Position numbers and translations under genes: made by a program
Notes under the pieces: model-generated
Databases searched by the model: none
What the model saw: the letters and a program-made list of their open reading frames with translations, nothing else
Told to the model about the DNA's origin: nothing
From: a bacterium
Lineage (GTDB): Bacteria > Chloroflexota > Dormibacteria > UBA8260 > Bog-877
Direction of reading: 5' to 3'
Assembly (NCBI GenBank): GCA_021791345.1
Contig: JAJYWT010000165.1
Location: 1 to 55,911 of the forward strand
Length of the DNA: 55,911 nucleotides
Part shown: piece by piece, positions 43,143 through 52,351 of the stretch
Position numbering within the stretch: the first letter of the stretch is position 1
How the letters are laid out: each line of letters begins with the position of its first letter

Positions 43143-43884
43143 TGGCTCTGATCAGCTGGCTGGCGGCCGCCCGGTCACACCAGACCTCACAGTGCGGCGC
43201 CCGGCGGGCCACCAGCTGGGCCGGCAACGCGACGGGGTCGTACCCACCCTCCAGGACCCGGGCCAGGGTGGCCGCCTTGGCTTCCCCTTCCAGCAGAAAC
43301 CGCACCCGAGCTCCGGAGCGCAGCACGCCCGGCCCCAAGCTGAGGCGGCGCTGCCCGGAGGGGTGGGTGGTCGCCAAGGCCACCGCATCGTCGGGGTATT
43401 CACGGCCCGGGAAGAGAGAGGCGGTGTGGCCATCGGGGCCCATGCCCAGCCCCACCCAGTCGATCTGAAGCCGGCCATCCACCACGGGAACGACCCCCAG
43501 CAGCCGGGCCTCGAATTGCGCCACCACGGTCTCCGGCCCCATCCCCTCCTCCACCTCCCATCCCAGCAGCATCGGAGTCGGCCCCGAGATGCGGGAAATC
43601 AGGGCGCCCCGGATCATGCCCTCGTTGGAGTCGGGGTCGGAGACCGGGACCATCCGCTCGTCTCCGGGCACCAGCACCACCCGCGCCCAGTCCACCCCAG
43701 GCAGGCCAGCCAGAATCTCGTAGGCTGCGCGAGGGGTCGTCCCGCCGGGCAACGCCACCACCGCCTCCCCACGCCCAGCCACCGCCTGCTGGATCTCCGC
43801 CGCCATGGTGCGTGCGGCGAACTCGGCCAGCTCCCCTGGTCCGGCCAGAGCCCTGACCTTTGGGTCGTGGAACGCAGATCCCAT
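43132..43884 (-). CDS. pgl: 6-phosphogluconolactonase
   Basis: Hydrolyses 6-phosphogluconolactone in the oxidative pentose-phosphate pathway; 250 residues from ATG 43884, with GGAGGG seven bases upstream. The frame is open to 44100 inside tkt but is not needed. ALPGGTTPRAAYEIL, PGDERMVPVSDPDSNEGMIR, GLGMGPDGHTASLFPG and HCEVWCDRAAA place it in the DevB/Pgl sugar-isomerase-like family; GDER and GPDGHTAS are the active-site strands. zwf and gnd are not in the window. Confidence 0.93.
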   Translation of the reverse strand: MGSAFHDPKVRALAGPGELAEFAARTMAAEIQQAVAGRGEAVVALPGGTTPRAAYEILAGLPGVDWARVVLVPGDERMVPVSDPDSNEGMIRGALISRISGPTPMLLGWEVEEGMGPETVVAQFEARLLGVVPVVDGRLQIDWVGLGMGPDGHTASLFPGREYPDDAVALATTHPSGQRRLSLGPGVLRSGARVRFLLEGEAKAATLARVLEGGYDPVALPAQLVARRAPHCEVWCDRAAASQLIRANAG

Positions 43885-43981
43885 CACCAAACCCTCCCCC
43901 CGGAGCCCTGCGGCGAGTAGCAGCTCCCGCGAGGTGCATGGCGCACCGGCCTGACCGCTCGCCGCTCGGCCCGGCAGCGGA

Positions 43982-46021
43982 TCATCCGGGAAGCGTCCCC
44001 CGGGCCGCGGCCACAATCGCGTCCACGGTGAGCCCGAGATGTTGGTAGATGTCCTGATAGGGGGCCGAAGCGCCGAAGCGGTCGACCCCCACCACCGCAC
44101 CGCGCTCCCCCACCAGCGCCCGCCACGGCTCGGTCACCCCGGCCTCGACCGCCACCCTGGCCGTGACGGTAGGCGGCATCACCTCTTCCCGGTAAGCTGA
44201 CGGCTGCTGCCGGAACAGCTCCAGTGATGGCATGCTGACCAAGCGGGTGGGGATCCCCTCTCGTTGCAGAGTTCCGCGCGCCTCGGCGCAGAGGCTGAGC
44301 TCGGAGCCGGTCCCGATCAGGATCACCTGGGGCTCGCCACCCTCGGCCTCCTGAAGCACGTAGCCGCCGTGGAAGACCCCCTGTTCGGCCAGCAGGTCGG
44401 TCCCCTCGAGGACGGGCAGGTTCTGGCGCGACAGGACCAGCGCGGTCGGCGCCTGGTTGCGCTCCAGGGCCACCGCCCAGGCCCAGCTGGACTCGTTGGC
44501 ATCACCGGGTCGCAGCACCACCAGGTTCGGCATCACCCGGAGTGAGGCCAAGTGCTCCACCGGCTGATGGGTGGGCCCATCCTCGCCCAGGCCGACACTG
44601 TCGTGGGTGTAGACCCAAACCACCGGGAGGTGGGAAAGCGCCGACAGCCGGACCGACGGGCGCTGGTAGTCGGAGAAGGTGAAGAAGGTGGCGCTGTAGG
44701 GGCGCAGACCCCCGTGCGCGGCCATGCCGTTGCAGGCCGCGCCCATGGCATGCTCTCGCACCCCGAAGTGAAGATTGCGGCCCTCCCCGGTCTGACCATC
44801 GAAGTCCCCACCGCCCTCGATCCCGGTCTTGGTGGATTCCGAGAGGTCGGCGTCGCCGCCCAGGATCCAGGGGATCCGCTCCGCCAGAGCGTTCAGGACC
44901 CGGCCCCCGGCGGCGCGGGTCGCGAGCGGCTTGTCCCCGGCTCGCCAGCGGGGCAGGGCGTCCCGCCAGCCCGTGGGCAGCTCCCCCGACTGGGCCAGGT
45001 GCCACTCCTCGGCCAGCTCCGGGTTGGCCGCGGCCCAGGCGGAGAGCTGCCGACGCCAGGCCGAGCTGCGGCTGGCGCCCTGGTCAACCGCCTTCCGGAA
45101 GTGCTCGGCGGCCTCCGGCGGGACGTAGAAGAAACGATCCGGATCCCAGCCGTAGGCGCGCTTGGTGGCCGCCACCTCCTCGACGCCGAGCGGCGAGCCG
45201 TGCGCGGCGTTGGTGTCCTGCTTGTGGGGGGAGCCGTACCCGATATGGGTACGCACGGCGATCATCGAGGGGCGGGTCTCGTCGGCCACGGCCGCGGCGA
45301 TCGCCGCCTCGATACCCAGCAGATCGAGGCTCCCATCCTCGACCCGCTGAACCTGCCACCCATAGGCTTCGAACCGCTTCAGGACATCCTCGGTGAAGGA
45401 CATTGAGGTGGGGCCGTCCAGGGAGACGTGGTTGTCGTCATACAGGCAGATCAACTTGCCCAGGCCCAGGTGACCGGCCAAAGACGCCGCCTCGGATGAG
45501 ATGCCCTCCATCAGGTCCCCGTCGCCACACAACACAAACGTGCGGTGATCGACGATCTCGTGGCCGGGGCGGTTGTAGTGATGGGCCAGCGCCCGCTCCG
45601 CAATCGCCATCCCGACGGCGTTGCCGAATCCCTGCCCCAAGGGCCCGGTGGTGACCTCGACCCCCGGGGTCAGCCCGCGCTCCGGGTGACCGGGGGTGAT
45701 CGACCCCCAGGTGCGAAAGTGCTGCAGATCTTCGATCGATACCGCATAACCGGTCAGGTGAAGGAGCGCGTACAGCAGCATCGAGCCATGGCCCGCGGAG
45801 AGCACGAATCGGTCGCGATCGGGCCAGGCCGGATCGTGAGGGTCATGGCGGAGGAACTTGGTCCAGAGGACGTATGCCATCGGGGCCGCGCCCATGGGCA
45901 GCCCCGGGTGCCCGGAGTTGGCCTTCTGCACCCCATCGATCGCCAGGCAGCGGATGGTGTTGATGCAGAGATTGTCCAGCTCGCTGCCGGCTTTGGGCAG
46001 CACCTCAACCGATTGGGTCAT
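43982..46021 (-). CDS. tkt: Transketolase
   Basis: TPP enzyme of the non-oxidative pentose-phosphate pathway and Calvin cycle; 679 residues from ATG 46021, chosen because GAGGAG lies six bases upstream (ATG 46063 lacks one). [19 protein letters not shown] at the N-terminus, [17 protein letters not shown]/Mg site [20 protein letters not shown] then DDNHVSLDG, pyrimidine domain [19 protein letters not shown] with the catalytic Glu, and [15 protein letters not shown] are all intact. Without phosphoribulokinase or RuBisCO here, a pentose-phosphate role is the simpler reading. Confidence 0.97.
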   Translation of the reverse strand: MTQSVEVLPKAGSELDNLCINTIRCLAIDGVQKANSGHPGLPMGAAPMAYVLWTKFLRHDPHDPAWPDRDRFVLSAGHGSMLLYALLHLTGYAVSIEDLQHFRTWGSITPGHPERGLTPGVEVTTGPLGQGFGNAVGMAIAERALAHHYNRPGHEIVDHRTFVLCGDGDLMEGISSEAASLAGHLGLGKLICLYDDNHVSLDGPTSMSFTEDVLKRFEAYGWQVQRVEDGSLDLLGIEAAIAAAVADETRPSMIAVRTHIGYGSPHKQDTNAAHGSPLGVEEVAATKRAYGWDPDRFFYVPPEAAEHFRKAVDQGASRSSAWRRQLSAWAAANPELAEEWHLAQSGELPTGWRDALPRWRAGDKPLATRAAGGRVLNALAERIPWILGGDADLSESTKTGIEGGGDFDGQTGEGRNLHFGVREHAMGAACNGMAAHGGLRPYSATFFTFSDYQRPSVRLSALSHLPVVWVYTHDSVGLGEDGPTHQPVEHLASLRVMPNLVVLRPGDANESSWAWAVALERNQAPTALVLSRQNLPVLEGTDLLAEQGVFHGGYVLQEAEGGEPQVILIGTGSELSLCAEARGTLQREGIPTRLVSMPSLELFRQQPSAYREEVMPPTVTARVAVEAGVTEPWRALVGERGAVVGVDRFGASAPYQDIYQHLGLTVDAIVAAARGTLPG

Positions 46022-46095
46022 CCAGTGCTCCTCGACTCTTACTTGACTATCTTCGCCTCCCATGCTCTCACGCTGGAGGAGCGAAGTGACCGAGT

Positions 46096-46440
46096 TCAGT
46101 TCGCCGGTTGGGGAACCAGAGCCGCAGCATCAACCGAACCGCCCTTGGCGACCCACTCATTGATCCCGCCAACCAGCGCCGCCGCAGGCAGGCCGTGCTC
46201 GCGCAGGAACTTGGCCGCGCGAAAGCTCCGCGATCCGGCGGAGCAGTAGACCACAACGGGGCCCGCAACCGGGAGTTCGCGCCAGCGGCTGGCCAGTTCG
46301 CCGATGGGAATCCACAAAGCTCCGGGGATGTGCTTCTCCTCGAACTCTGAGCGCTCCCTCACGTCCAGCCAGATGGCGCCGTCCTTCGACCAGTGGCGAG
46401 CCGTCTCCTCCTCCACCTCCAACGGCAGCACCGGCGTCAT
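46096..46440 (-). CDS. Single-domain rhodanese-like protein
   Basis: 114 residues from ATG 46440. One rhodanese domain: [20 protein letters not shown], then [18 protein letters not shown] with the catalytic Cys opening a CSAGSR loop, and [13 protein letters not shown]. The six-residue loop fits sulphurtransferases rather than Cdc25-type phosphatases. Likely a GlpE/PspE-like sulphur carrier; the partner is unknown. GATAAT lies six bases before the ATG and no Shine-Dalgarno is seen. It is separated from tkt by about 75 bases. Confidence 0.9.
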   Translation of the reverse strand: MTPVLPLEVEEETARHWSKDGAIWLDVRERSEFEEKHIPGALWIPIGELASRWRELPVAGPVVVYCSAGSRSFRAAKFLREHGLPAAALVGGINEWVAKGGSVDAAALVPQPAN

Positions 46441-46446
46441 GAGGGG

Positions 46447-46452
46447 ATTATC
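46447..46452 (-). promoter_or_regulatory. GATAAT -10-like box six bases before the rhodanese ATG
   Basis: GATAAT on the minus strand, then CCCCTC and ATG, consistent with a leaderless message. Confidence 0.45.
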
Positions 46453-46516
46453 ACGGAAGCCGCGCCGCCCCCGAGCGACGGGGCGCCGAATCCGTCGCCG
46501 GCGGCTCGTCATTGCC

Positions 46517-47689
46517 TCAGATCGTGCTGAGAGCCCTGAGCAGGACCCGGTTGCCGGGGTGCCACCGGGCAGGGCTGGCAGCCAGTGCTGCAGCGCATGC
46601 CCCCGGGAGTCGGTCGAGCTCGGCCAGAGGGAGCGGGACAACCGCCGGCGACACCCTGGCTGCGTTGGCGGCGTTGGCAGCCTGCTCGGCGCCACGGAGG
46701 GTGTCCGATTCAGGGATCACCGCGACCGCCCGCCGCCCTGCCGCCAGCACCTCAGCCAGGGTGCTCCGGCCCGCCCTGGTGATCACCAGCTCCGCGCCGG
46801 CCAGTGTCGGCAGGCATTCCGCAGGATCCCCCGCGAACCCGAGCCTGGGGAAGCGTCCCATGAGTTGGTCGTCGCCGCCGGTGAAAACCAGGCACGAGGG
46901 CAGGTCACCGCGCTCCACCGCCACTTCGAGAGCTTGCAGGATGGCTGCATTGGAGGCTTCCAACCGCTGATCCCCGCGGCTCCCGCCGCCCAGCACCGCG
47001 ACCACCCCCCGCCCGGCACCGCCGGGCCCCGGCCGTCGGGCGGCGACATCCTCCCGGATCAGGCTGGGGATGCGCAGCATGGGCACTTTGCCCAGGCGAC
47101 CCCGCCGCCAGCTCCGCCGGAGCTCGCTGACCACGATGAGATCCGAGTTGGCGTGGAGGGTCTCCTGCAGCAGGCGCGCCCCCGGGCTGTGCGCCGGACT
47201 GCGCAGGTCATGGAGGTTGGCCATGGCGACAACTTTGGCCGATGCCACCGACCGCAGCAGCGGCAGCAGCAGGGGATACCCATCCACGACCAGAGCGCTG
47301 GGCCGACCCCTCCTGACCGCGAGCAACAGCTGCTGCACGGAGGTGGAGTCGATCAAGGTCTGCTGCGGGTCCCGCCCTGCACCCAGGGTCAGGGGGCGAA
47401 CCCGCTGGTGCAGCCAGCGCTCCGCCAGGGGCAGCGCGGCGGGGCTCGTGTAGACCAGTGCCGGCCGGCCGGCACCCGAGCGCGCCAGCACCTGGGCGAA
47501 CGCGATCGCCTCGGTCAGCCTACCGAGGCCGGGCTCGGCGCGCGCCAAAATCCACGTCGGTCCCTGGACCAGAGCCTCCAGCAGAGCGGGAGGCCGCGAC
47601 TCGTAGCCGTTTCGGGATCGCGGCGGGTGCGCCCCCGCCCACCCCGAAGGCTCTTTGGCCAGCCGCCCGGCCGGCTTCAATCGCGCCAC
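46517..47689 (-). CDS. MurG-like glycosyltransferase (GT28 fold)
   Basis: About 390 residues; the start is uncertain. The frame is open to 47905, overlapping the divergent gdhA. GTG 47689 and a TTG near 47550 are candidates, and homologous sequence begins near WILARAEPGLGRLTEAIAFA. The GT-B C-terminal donor site reads AELVITRAGRSTLAEVLAAG then VAVIPES, as in MurG and related UDP-GlcNAc transferases. FTGGDDQLMGRFPRLGFAG precedes it, and the N-domain has SALVVDGYPLLLPLLRS. It resembles the unassigned MurG-like proteins rather than MurG itself; acceptor unknown. It is probably the upstream partner of rhodanese on this strand. Confidence 0.75.
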   Translation of the reverse strand: MARLKPAGRLAKEPSGWAGAHPPRSRNGYESRPPALLEALVQGPTWILARAEPGLGRLTEAIAFAQVLARSGAGRPALVYTSPAALPLAERWLHQRVRPLTLGAGRDPQQTLIDSTSVQQLLLAVRRGRPSALVVDGYPLLLPLLRSVASAKVVAMANLHDLRSPAHSPGARLLQETLHANSDLIVVSELRRSWRRGRLGKVPMLRIPSLIREDVAARRPGPGGAGRGVVAVLGGGSRGDQRLEASNAAILQALEVAVERGDLPSCLVFTGGDDQLMGRFPRLGFAGDPAECLPTLAGAELVITRAGRSTLAEVLAAGRRAVAVIPESDTLRGAEQAANAANAARVSPAVVPLPLAELDRLPGACAAALAASPARWHPGNRVLLRALSTI

Positions 47690-47766
47690 CAGGAGATGGT
47701 GCCAGGGTTGAGCCGATCCCCGCCCCCACAAGAGGAGCCCGCACCAGCCACGGCGAATGGGCGAAC

Positions 47767-47797
47767 TTGACACGTGGCTGCCCGAGCGGTCTACGCT
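47767..47797 (+). promoter_or_regulatory. gdhA promoter with consensus -35
   Basis: TTGACA (47767-47772) is exact. TACGCT (47792-47797) follows after 19 bases, or TCTACG (47790-47795) after 17. The start near 47803 gives a leader of about 50 bases that contains GGAGGG. Confidence 0.55.
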
Positions 47798-47855
47798 TGA
47801 GGCAATCCGCCCACCGGACGGATCCACCATTCGCCAATCTGGAGGGCGCAGGTCG

Positions 47856-49142
47856 ATGGCCAACAGCGTCATGACAACCCCGGCAGCCACGGCGGCGCCA
47901 GCCAATCCCTATATCACCGCCCAGAGGCAGTTCGACCAGGCGGCCTCCATCCTCGAGCTCGACGCGGGAATGCGCGCCGTCCTTCGGGAGGTACGCCGCG
48001 AGTTCACCGTCAACTTTCCGGTCCGGATGGATGACGGCAGCATCCGCGTCTTCACCGGATACCGGGTGCAGCACAACCTCACCCGCGGACCCGCCAAGGG
48101 GGGGATCCGCTATCACCCGCAGGTGAGCCTGGATGAGGTGAAGGCGCTCTCCATGTGGATGACCTGGAAGTGCGCGGTGACCAACCTGCCCTACGGAGGC
48201 GCCAAGGGCGGGGTGATCTGCGACCCCGGCGAACTGAGTCAGCAGGAGCTGGAGAATCTGACCCGCAGATTCGCCAGCGAGATCTCGCTGCTCATCGGGC
48301 CGGAGAGCGACATCCCCGCTCCCGACGTCAACACCAACCAGCAGACCATGGCCTGGATCATGGACACGATCTCGATGGAGAAGGGGTACTCCGTGCCCGC
48401 CACGGTGACGGGCAAGCCACTGTCCATCGGCGGCTCCGAGGGCCGGCCCGCGGCCACCGGGCGCGGGGTCATGGTGGTGACTCTGGAGGCCTGTCGCCGG
48501 CTGGGCTTGGACCCGAAGGAGTGCACCGTCGCCATTCAGGGGTTCGGCAACGTCGGCAGCGTCAGCGCGCAACTGCTCGACGCCGAGGGTTTCAAGGTGG
48601 TGGCGGTCTCCGACGTCTTCGGCGGGATCTACAACCCCGATGGCCTGGATGTGGCCGCCCTGCTGCAGCACCAGGCCAAGCAGGGGCGCGTGGGGGGGTT
48701 CCCGGGGGCCAAGCAGGAGATCACCAACGCCGCCCTGCTGGAGCTGCCGGTCACGATCCTGGTGCCGGCGGCTCTGGAGAACCAGTTCAGCTTGGACAAC
48801 GCCGGAAGGATCCAGGCTCGGCTGGTGGTGGAAGCCGCCAACGGCCCGACCACCCCGGAGGCGGACGACGTCTTTCATCAGCGGGGCGTGGTGGTGGTGC
48901 CCGACATTCTCGCCAACGCCGGCGGCGTCACGGTTTCCTACTTCGAGTGGGTCCAGGACCTCCAGTCCTTCTTCTGGGAGGAGCAGGAGATCAACGCCAG
49001 GCTCACCAAGATCATGGAGCGCGCCTACCAGCAGGTTGACGAGCTGGCCCAGGAGCACAACACCACCCTGCGCATGGGGGCGTATTGCCTGGCGGTGAAG
49101 CGGGTGGCCGACGCCACCGCGATCCGGGGCATCTACCCGTAG
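47856..49142 (+). CDS. gdhA: Glutamate dehydrogenase (Glu/Leu/Phe/Val family)
   Basis: Reversible oxidative deamination of glutamate; 428 residues from ATG 47856, with GGAGGG nine bases upstream. Substrate lysines appear as Lys81 (RGPAKGGIRYHP), Lys105 (MWMTWKCAVTNLPYGG) and catalytic Lys117 (GGAKGGV). The dinucleotide fold is VAIQGFGNVGSVSAQLLDAE, with an acidic or neutral end favouring NAD over NADP, though not decisively. VVPDILANAGGVTVSYFEWV is the C-terminal signature. Length fits the hexameric 410-450-residue class. Monocistronic. Confidence 0.95.
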   Translation: MANSVMTTPAATAAPANPYITAQRQFDQAASILELDAGMRAVLREVRREFTVNFPVRMDDGSIRVFTGYRVQHNLTRGPAKGGIRYHPQVSLDEVKALSMWMTWKCAVTNLPYGGAKGGVICDPGELSQQELENLTRRFASEISLLIGPESDIPAPDVNTNQQTMAWIMDTISMEKGYSVPATVTGKPLSIGGSEGRPAATGRGVMVVTLEACRRLGLDPKECTVAIQGFGNVGSVSAQLLDAEGFKVVAVSDVFGGIYNPDGLDVAALLQHQAKQGRVGGFPGAKQEITNAALLELPVTILVPAALENQFSLDNAGRIQARLVVEAANGPTTPEADDVFHQRGVVVVPDILANAGGVTVSYFEWVQDLQSFFWEEQEINARLTKIMERAYQQVDELAQEHNTTLRMGAYCLAVKRVADATAIRGIYP

Positions 49143-49185
49143 GCCCGGCGCGACGGTCGCCTGCCCTTCACGGAGCGGGCGGCCG

Positions 49186-50745
49186 TCAGCCGGGGCACCC
49201 TGCCCGTGACGAGTGCCAGGCGGGGGCGCTGGCCGTGGTTGCGAGCAGCATGTTGCTGGAGGTGGCGAAGACGCAGCGCCAGCCCCTGGTCCTCAGCAGG
49301 AGTGTGCTGAGCGGTGCTCCCCGCGGCTGCCAGACCAGGTTCACCCGATGCTGCCTCAGGACCGCCAGGCTCCCGGCCCCTCCGGAGACGGCGGTCAGAT
49401 ATTGAGATAGGATCTGGCGGCCCATGAGCACGACCTCGCCGAAGATGAAAACCCGGTCCGGAGCACAGTGACGCCCGGCCGCCACCCGGTGGTCGATCCG
49501 GTAGAGCAGCCACCCGGAGCTGCCGTAAGGCGCGAAGACCCGGGCGGGCGGGCCGTCGCAGATGACGCGCCCCACCGCGACCGGGTACGCCGACCCCATG
49601 AGCTCGTTCTTGGGGCTGTGCAGCTGGTCGACCATGCGGGCGCCCGCCGCCAGGGACACGATGATGAGGACCGCGGCCACGAACCAGGCCGGGGCCGGGC
49701 GCCGGCGCGCCGGCCTCAGCCGGCGCGCCGTTGCCAGCTCATTGAAGAAGCCATGGACTCCGTCCGACCACAGCGGCAGCACCAGCACGGCAAAGATCGG
49801 AATGTCGCGGACCGCGTACAGCATCAGCACCACCCCTGCACCCGCTAGCAAGAGGTCCGAAGCCCGGACCCGGCGGGCCCACGGCGCGGCCAGCACCGCG
49901 GTCACGAGCAGGAACAGGGTGGGGATCTCGGCGGGAGAATGGAAGTCGGGCGGCTGCCATTCGTTGAGGCTCGCCTGGGCGACGTGGCTCAGCAGCAGCT
50001 TGGCGGGATACACGTAGACCCCGGTCCCGTTGGGATTGAACATGGGCGCCAGAACCGCCACCACCCACGCCAGCAGCAGCTGCCGCAGCGCCGGATATCC
50101 GATCGCCCCCGGGCGGCGGAGGTAGGTCTCCACCCACTCCCCCACCCCGAAGGCCGCCACCACCCCGAGCCCGATCAGGAAGCCCCCGTGGAGATTGCCC
50201 CAGACCACGAACAGCGGGACCAGCAGCGCGAGCAGCCAGCGGCGAGGCAGCCGGCGGTAGCCGTCCAGCAGGGTCAACAGGATGCCCAGGAGCCCGAAGG
50301 AGAACATCTGCGGGCTGGGGCCCCAGATCTGCAGGCCGCTGATCAGCACCAGGGCCGCTCCCACGGCGAGAACCCACCGGGACTGTCCTACTCGATCCAC
50401 CCGGATCACCCCCAGGAAGAAGCCGACCCAGGTGGCGATGGCGAAGGTCATGATCACCGCGGTCATTCCCAGATGCGTGTAGAGCCAGGCGTCGATCACC
50501 TCGGATCCCCACTCCTGGCTGATGAAGGGATGGGTCGTGGCGGTGAAGGTGAAGTAGTTGTGGAGGGGCACCGAACCCCGCGCCAGGATCTCGAGCCCGA
50601 TCCGCGCCGTCCACCAGAAGTCAGGGTCGAACTCCGGCGTGGTGAACGCGGCCAACCCCAGGATCAGCACCGCCACGAAGAAGATGGTGGGAGGGTCCCA
50701 CCGCCACGCCGGACGAGGGGATGCTGGGGCGGTGGTCTCCTGCAT
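49186..50745 (-). CDS. Polytopic membrane protein, GT-C-like
   Basis: 519 residues with about ten hydrophobic helices (for example IFFVAVLILGLAAF, LFVVWGNLHGGFLIGLGV, LLLAGAGVVLMLYAV, WFVAAVLIIVSLAAG). After helix 1 a periplasmic segment reads DPDFWWTARIGLEILARG then HNYFTFTATTHPFISQEWGS. The pattern Asp-x-WW...G...G-x-P...FSFT...EW is typical of membrane glycosyltransferase-like proteins of the GT-C type. The last 130 residues form a soluble, extracytoplasmic domain with several Cys. Substrate unknown. TAGACT lies 12 bases before ATG 50745. It converges on gdhA. Confidence 0.8.
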   Translation of the reverse strand: MQETTAPASPRPAWRWDPPTIFFVAVLILGLAAFTTPEFDPDFWWTARIGLEILARGSVPLHNYFTFTATTHPFISQEWGSEVIDAWLYTHLGMTAVIMTFAIATWVGFFLGVIRVDRVGQSRWVLAVGAALVLISGLQIWGPSPQMFSFGLLGILLTLLDGYRRLPRRWLLALLVPLFVVWGNLHGGFLIGLGVVAAFGVGEWVETYLRRPGAIGYPALRQLLLAWVVAVLAPMFNPNGTGVYVYPAKLLLSHVAQASLNEWQPPDFHSPAEIPTLFLLVTAVLAAPWARRVRASDLLLAGAGVVLMLYAVRDIPIFAVLVLPLWSDGVHGFFNELATARRLRPARRRPAPAWFVAAVLIIVSLAAGARMVDQLHSPKNELMGSAYPVAVGRVICDGPPARVFAPYGSSGWLLYRIDHRVAAGRHCAPDRVFIFGEVVLMGRQILSQYLTAVSGGAGSLAVLRQHRVNLVWQPRGAPLSTLLLRTRGWRCVFATSSNMLLATTASAPAWHSSRAGCPG

Positions 50746-50757
50746 GGCTCGTTGGTC

Positions 50758-50763
50758 AGTCTA
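50758..50763 (-). promoter_or_regulatory. TAGACT -10 box of the membrane protein gene
   Basis: TAGACT on the minus strand, 12 bases before ATG 50745, implying a leader of only about five bases. It shares an 85-base divergent gap with the Rieske gene. Confidence 0.45.
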
Positions 50764-50818
50764 GGGCAGCCACCGCTGGCTGCCGACGCCGCCCGGATAC
50801 GAGCTCAACGCACTTCGG

Positions 50819-50824
50819 TAACGT
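50819..50824 (+). promoter_or_regulatory. TAACGT -10 box, leaderless arrangement for the Rieske gene
   Basis: TAACGT, six bases (CGGGGC), then ATG 50831. Confidence 0.5.
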
Positions 50825-50830
50825 CGGGGC

Positions 50831-51160
50831 ATGACCAGCGCCGACCCGACCCAGCCATCAGCGTGGCACTGCCTGGGGCCCCTGCAGCGGATCCCGGAGG
50901 GCTTGAGCCAGGCCACTGTCGGGCAGTCGCGCCTTTGCTTGGTTCGGCAGGGTCCGCTGATAGCCGCTCTCGATGACCAGTGCGTCCACGCCGGCGCGCC
51001 GCTCTCAGCCGGATGGCTCCGCGGAGGCCAGGTCGTCTGCCCCTGGCACCGCTTCCGCTACGAGTGGAGCACCGGTCGCGCCGACTACCCGCCGGGCTCA
51101 CCCGCCCAGCCGGTGCACCCCGTCCGAGTCCGGGATGGGCTGGTCTTCGTGCGGATCTAG
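50831..51160 (+). CDS. Rieske [2Fe-2S] ferredoxin-like protein
   Basis: 109 residues, a single Rieske domain without a transmembrane anchor. The ligands are Cys51 and His53 (CVHAGAPLS) and Cys70 and His73 (VVCPWHRFRYEWSTG), spaced as in NirD-like and dioxygenase-type ferredoxins. It probably carries electrons for an oxygenase or reductase encoded elsewhere, since no such enzyme is adjacent. The stop overlaps the convergent aminotransferase stop by four bases. Confidence 0.93.
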   Translation: MTSADPTQPSAWHCLGPLQRIPEGLSQATVGQSRLCLVRQGPLIAALDDQCVHAGAPLSAGWLRGGQVVCPWHRFRYEWSTGRADYPPGSPAQPVHPVRVRDGLVFVRI

Positions 51161-52338
51161 GCGGGCAGCTCCTCCCCCCAGCCGGTCACCAGCTCGGCGA
51201 CCCCAGCCCCCCGTTCCACCGGCGCGCCCAGCCGGGCCAGGGCCGCCTCGACGGCGGCCATCCCCTGCAGCAGGTCCGGTAGGTCGGCGGCCCCCATGTG
51301 GCCAAACCGGACTCCCAGGGGCGCCCACTTCCCGATCGCGCCGGCGATCGCGACCCCATCCTTGGCCACCTCCACCCGCAGGTCGGTCGGGCTGATCCCC
51401 TCCGGGACGCCGGTCGCCGTGACGGTCGCCCCCAGAACCGCCTCCTCCGCCAGGGGGTGCAGCCCGATGGCGCGCAGCCCGCGTCGGGCTGACCGGGCCA
51501 TCCGGCGATGCCGACGAAAACGGTTCTCCCAGCCCTCGGCGATGGCCAGGTCGGCCGCCGCCTTGCCGGCCACGATCATGTTGGTGGGCAAAGTGGCGAA
51601 GTAGCGTCCCTCGGGGTCGCCCATGGTCGCTTCCCAGTTGAGCCAGTCCAGGAAGTAGCTGCGGCAACCGCCGAGCCGACGGCGCACCTCAAGGGCCCGG
51701 GGTGACACCACCAGGATTGCGAGGCCCGGGGGCATCCCCAACGCCTTCTGGGAGGCGGTCAGAACCACGTCGATCCCATTCTCGGCCATGTCCACGGGCA
51801 TGCCACCCACCGTGGCCACCGCATCCAGCACCATGGTGACCCCGAGCTCACCTGCGATGCGCGCGTAATCACGATAGGGCGAGACCACCCCCGTCGCAGT
51901 GTCCACGTGGGTGGCCGCCATGACCTTGGCCCCGGAGGACTTGAGGGCGGCCTCCACCCGCTCGGCAGGCACCTGCTCCCCCCACGGGCACTCCACCACC
52001 TCGACCTCGGCCCCAATGGCCCGGCCCACGGCGGCATAGCGATCGCCGAACAGCCCGTGGCTGACGACCAGAAGCTTCTCCCCCGGGGGCACCAGGTTGA
52101 CAACCCCACACTCGAGCGCCAGGGTCCCGCTGCCGGCCAGGACCAGCACCAACGCCCCGTCCTTTCCGGTCGGCTGAGCCCCAACCGCCTGCGCCACCCC
52201 TTCCTGGAGCCGCCGCAGAGCGGCACCGGTCACTGCGCTGCTGTGGCTCTCAGTCGGCCGCGCCAGCGCTTCCAGGACCGGCTGCGGCACCGGGGTGGGA
52301 CCGGGGATGAGAAGCAGGGGAGCAGATCTCGATGTCAA
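51157..52338 (-). CDS. Class V PLP aminotransferase (serine/alanine-glyoxylate type)
   Basis: 393 residues from TTG 52338, with AGAGGT seven bases upstream. It starts LTSRSAPLLLIPGPTPVPQP, the typical opening of alanine-glyoxylate and serine-pyruvate aminotransferases. The cofactor Lys198 sits in VLTASQKALGMPPGL, and VLDAVATVGGMPVDM holds the Asp that binds the pyridine nitrogen. The C-terminal KWAPLGVRFGHMGAAD matches the family. Likely activities are transamination among serine, alanine and glyoxylate; 2-aminoethylphosphonate transaminase is less likely. It lies 13 bases after the carboxylase gene. Confidence 0.88.
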   Translation of the reverse strand: MTSRSAPLLLIPGPTPVPQPVLEALARPTESHSSAVTGAALRRLQEGVAQAVGAQPTGKDGALVLVLAGSGTLALECGVVNLVPPGEKLLVVSHGLFGDRYAAVGRAIGAEVEVVECPWGEQVPAERVEAALKSSGAKVMAATHVDTATGVVSPYRDYARIAGELGVTMVLDAVATVGGMPVDMAENGIDVVLTASQKALGMPPGLAILVVSPRALEVRRRLGGCRSYFLDWLNWEATMGDPEGRYFATLPTNMIVAGKAAADLAIAEGWENRFRRHRRMARSARRGLRAIGLHPLAEEAVLGATVTATGVPEGISPTDLRVEVAKDGVAIAGAIGKWAPLGVRFGHMGAADLPDLLQGMAAVEAALARLGAPVERGAGVAELVTGWGEELPA

Positions 52339-52351
52339 TGCGAATACCTCT

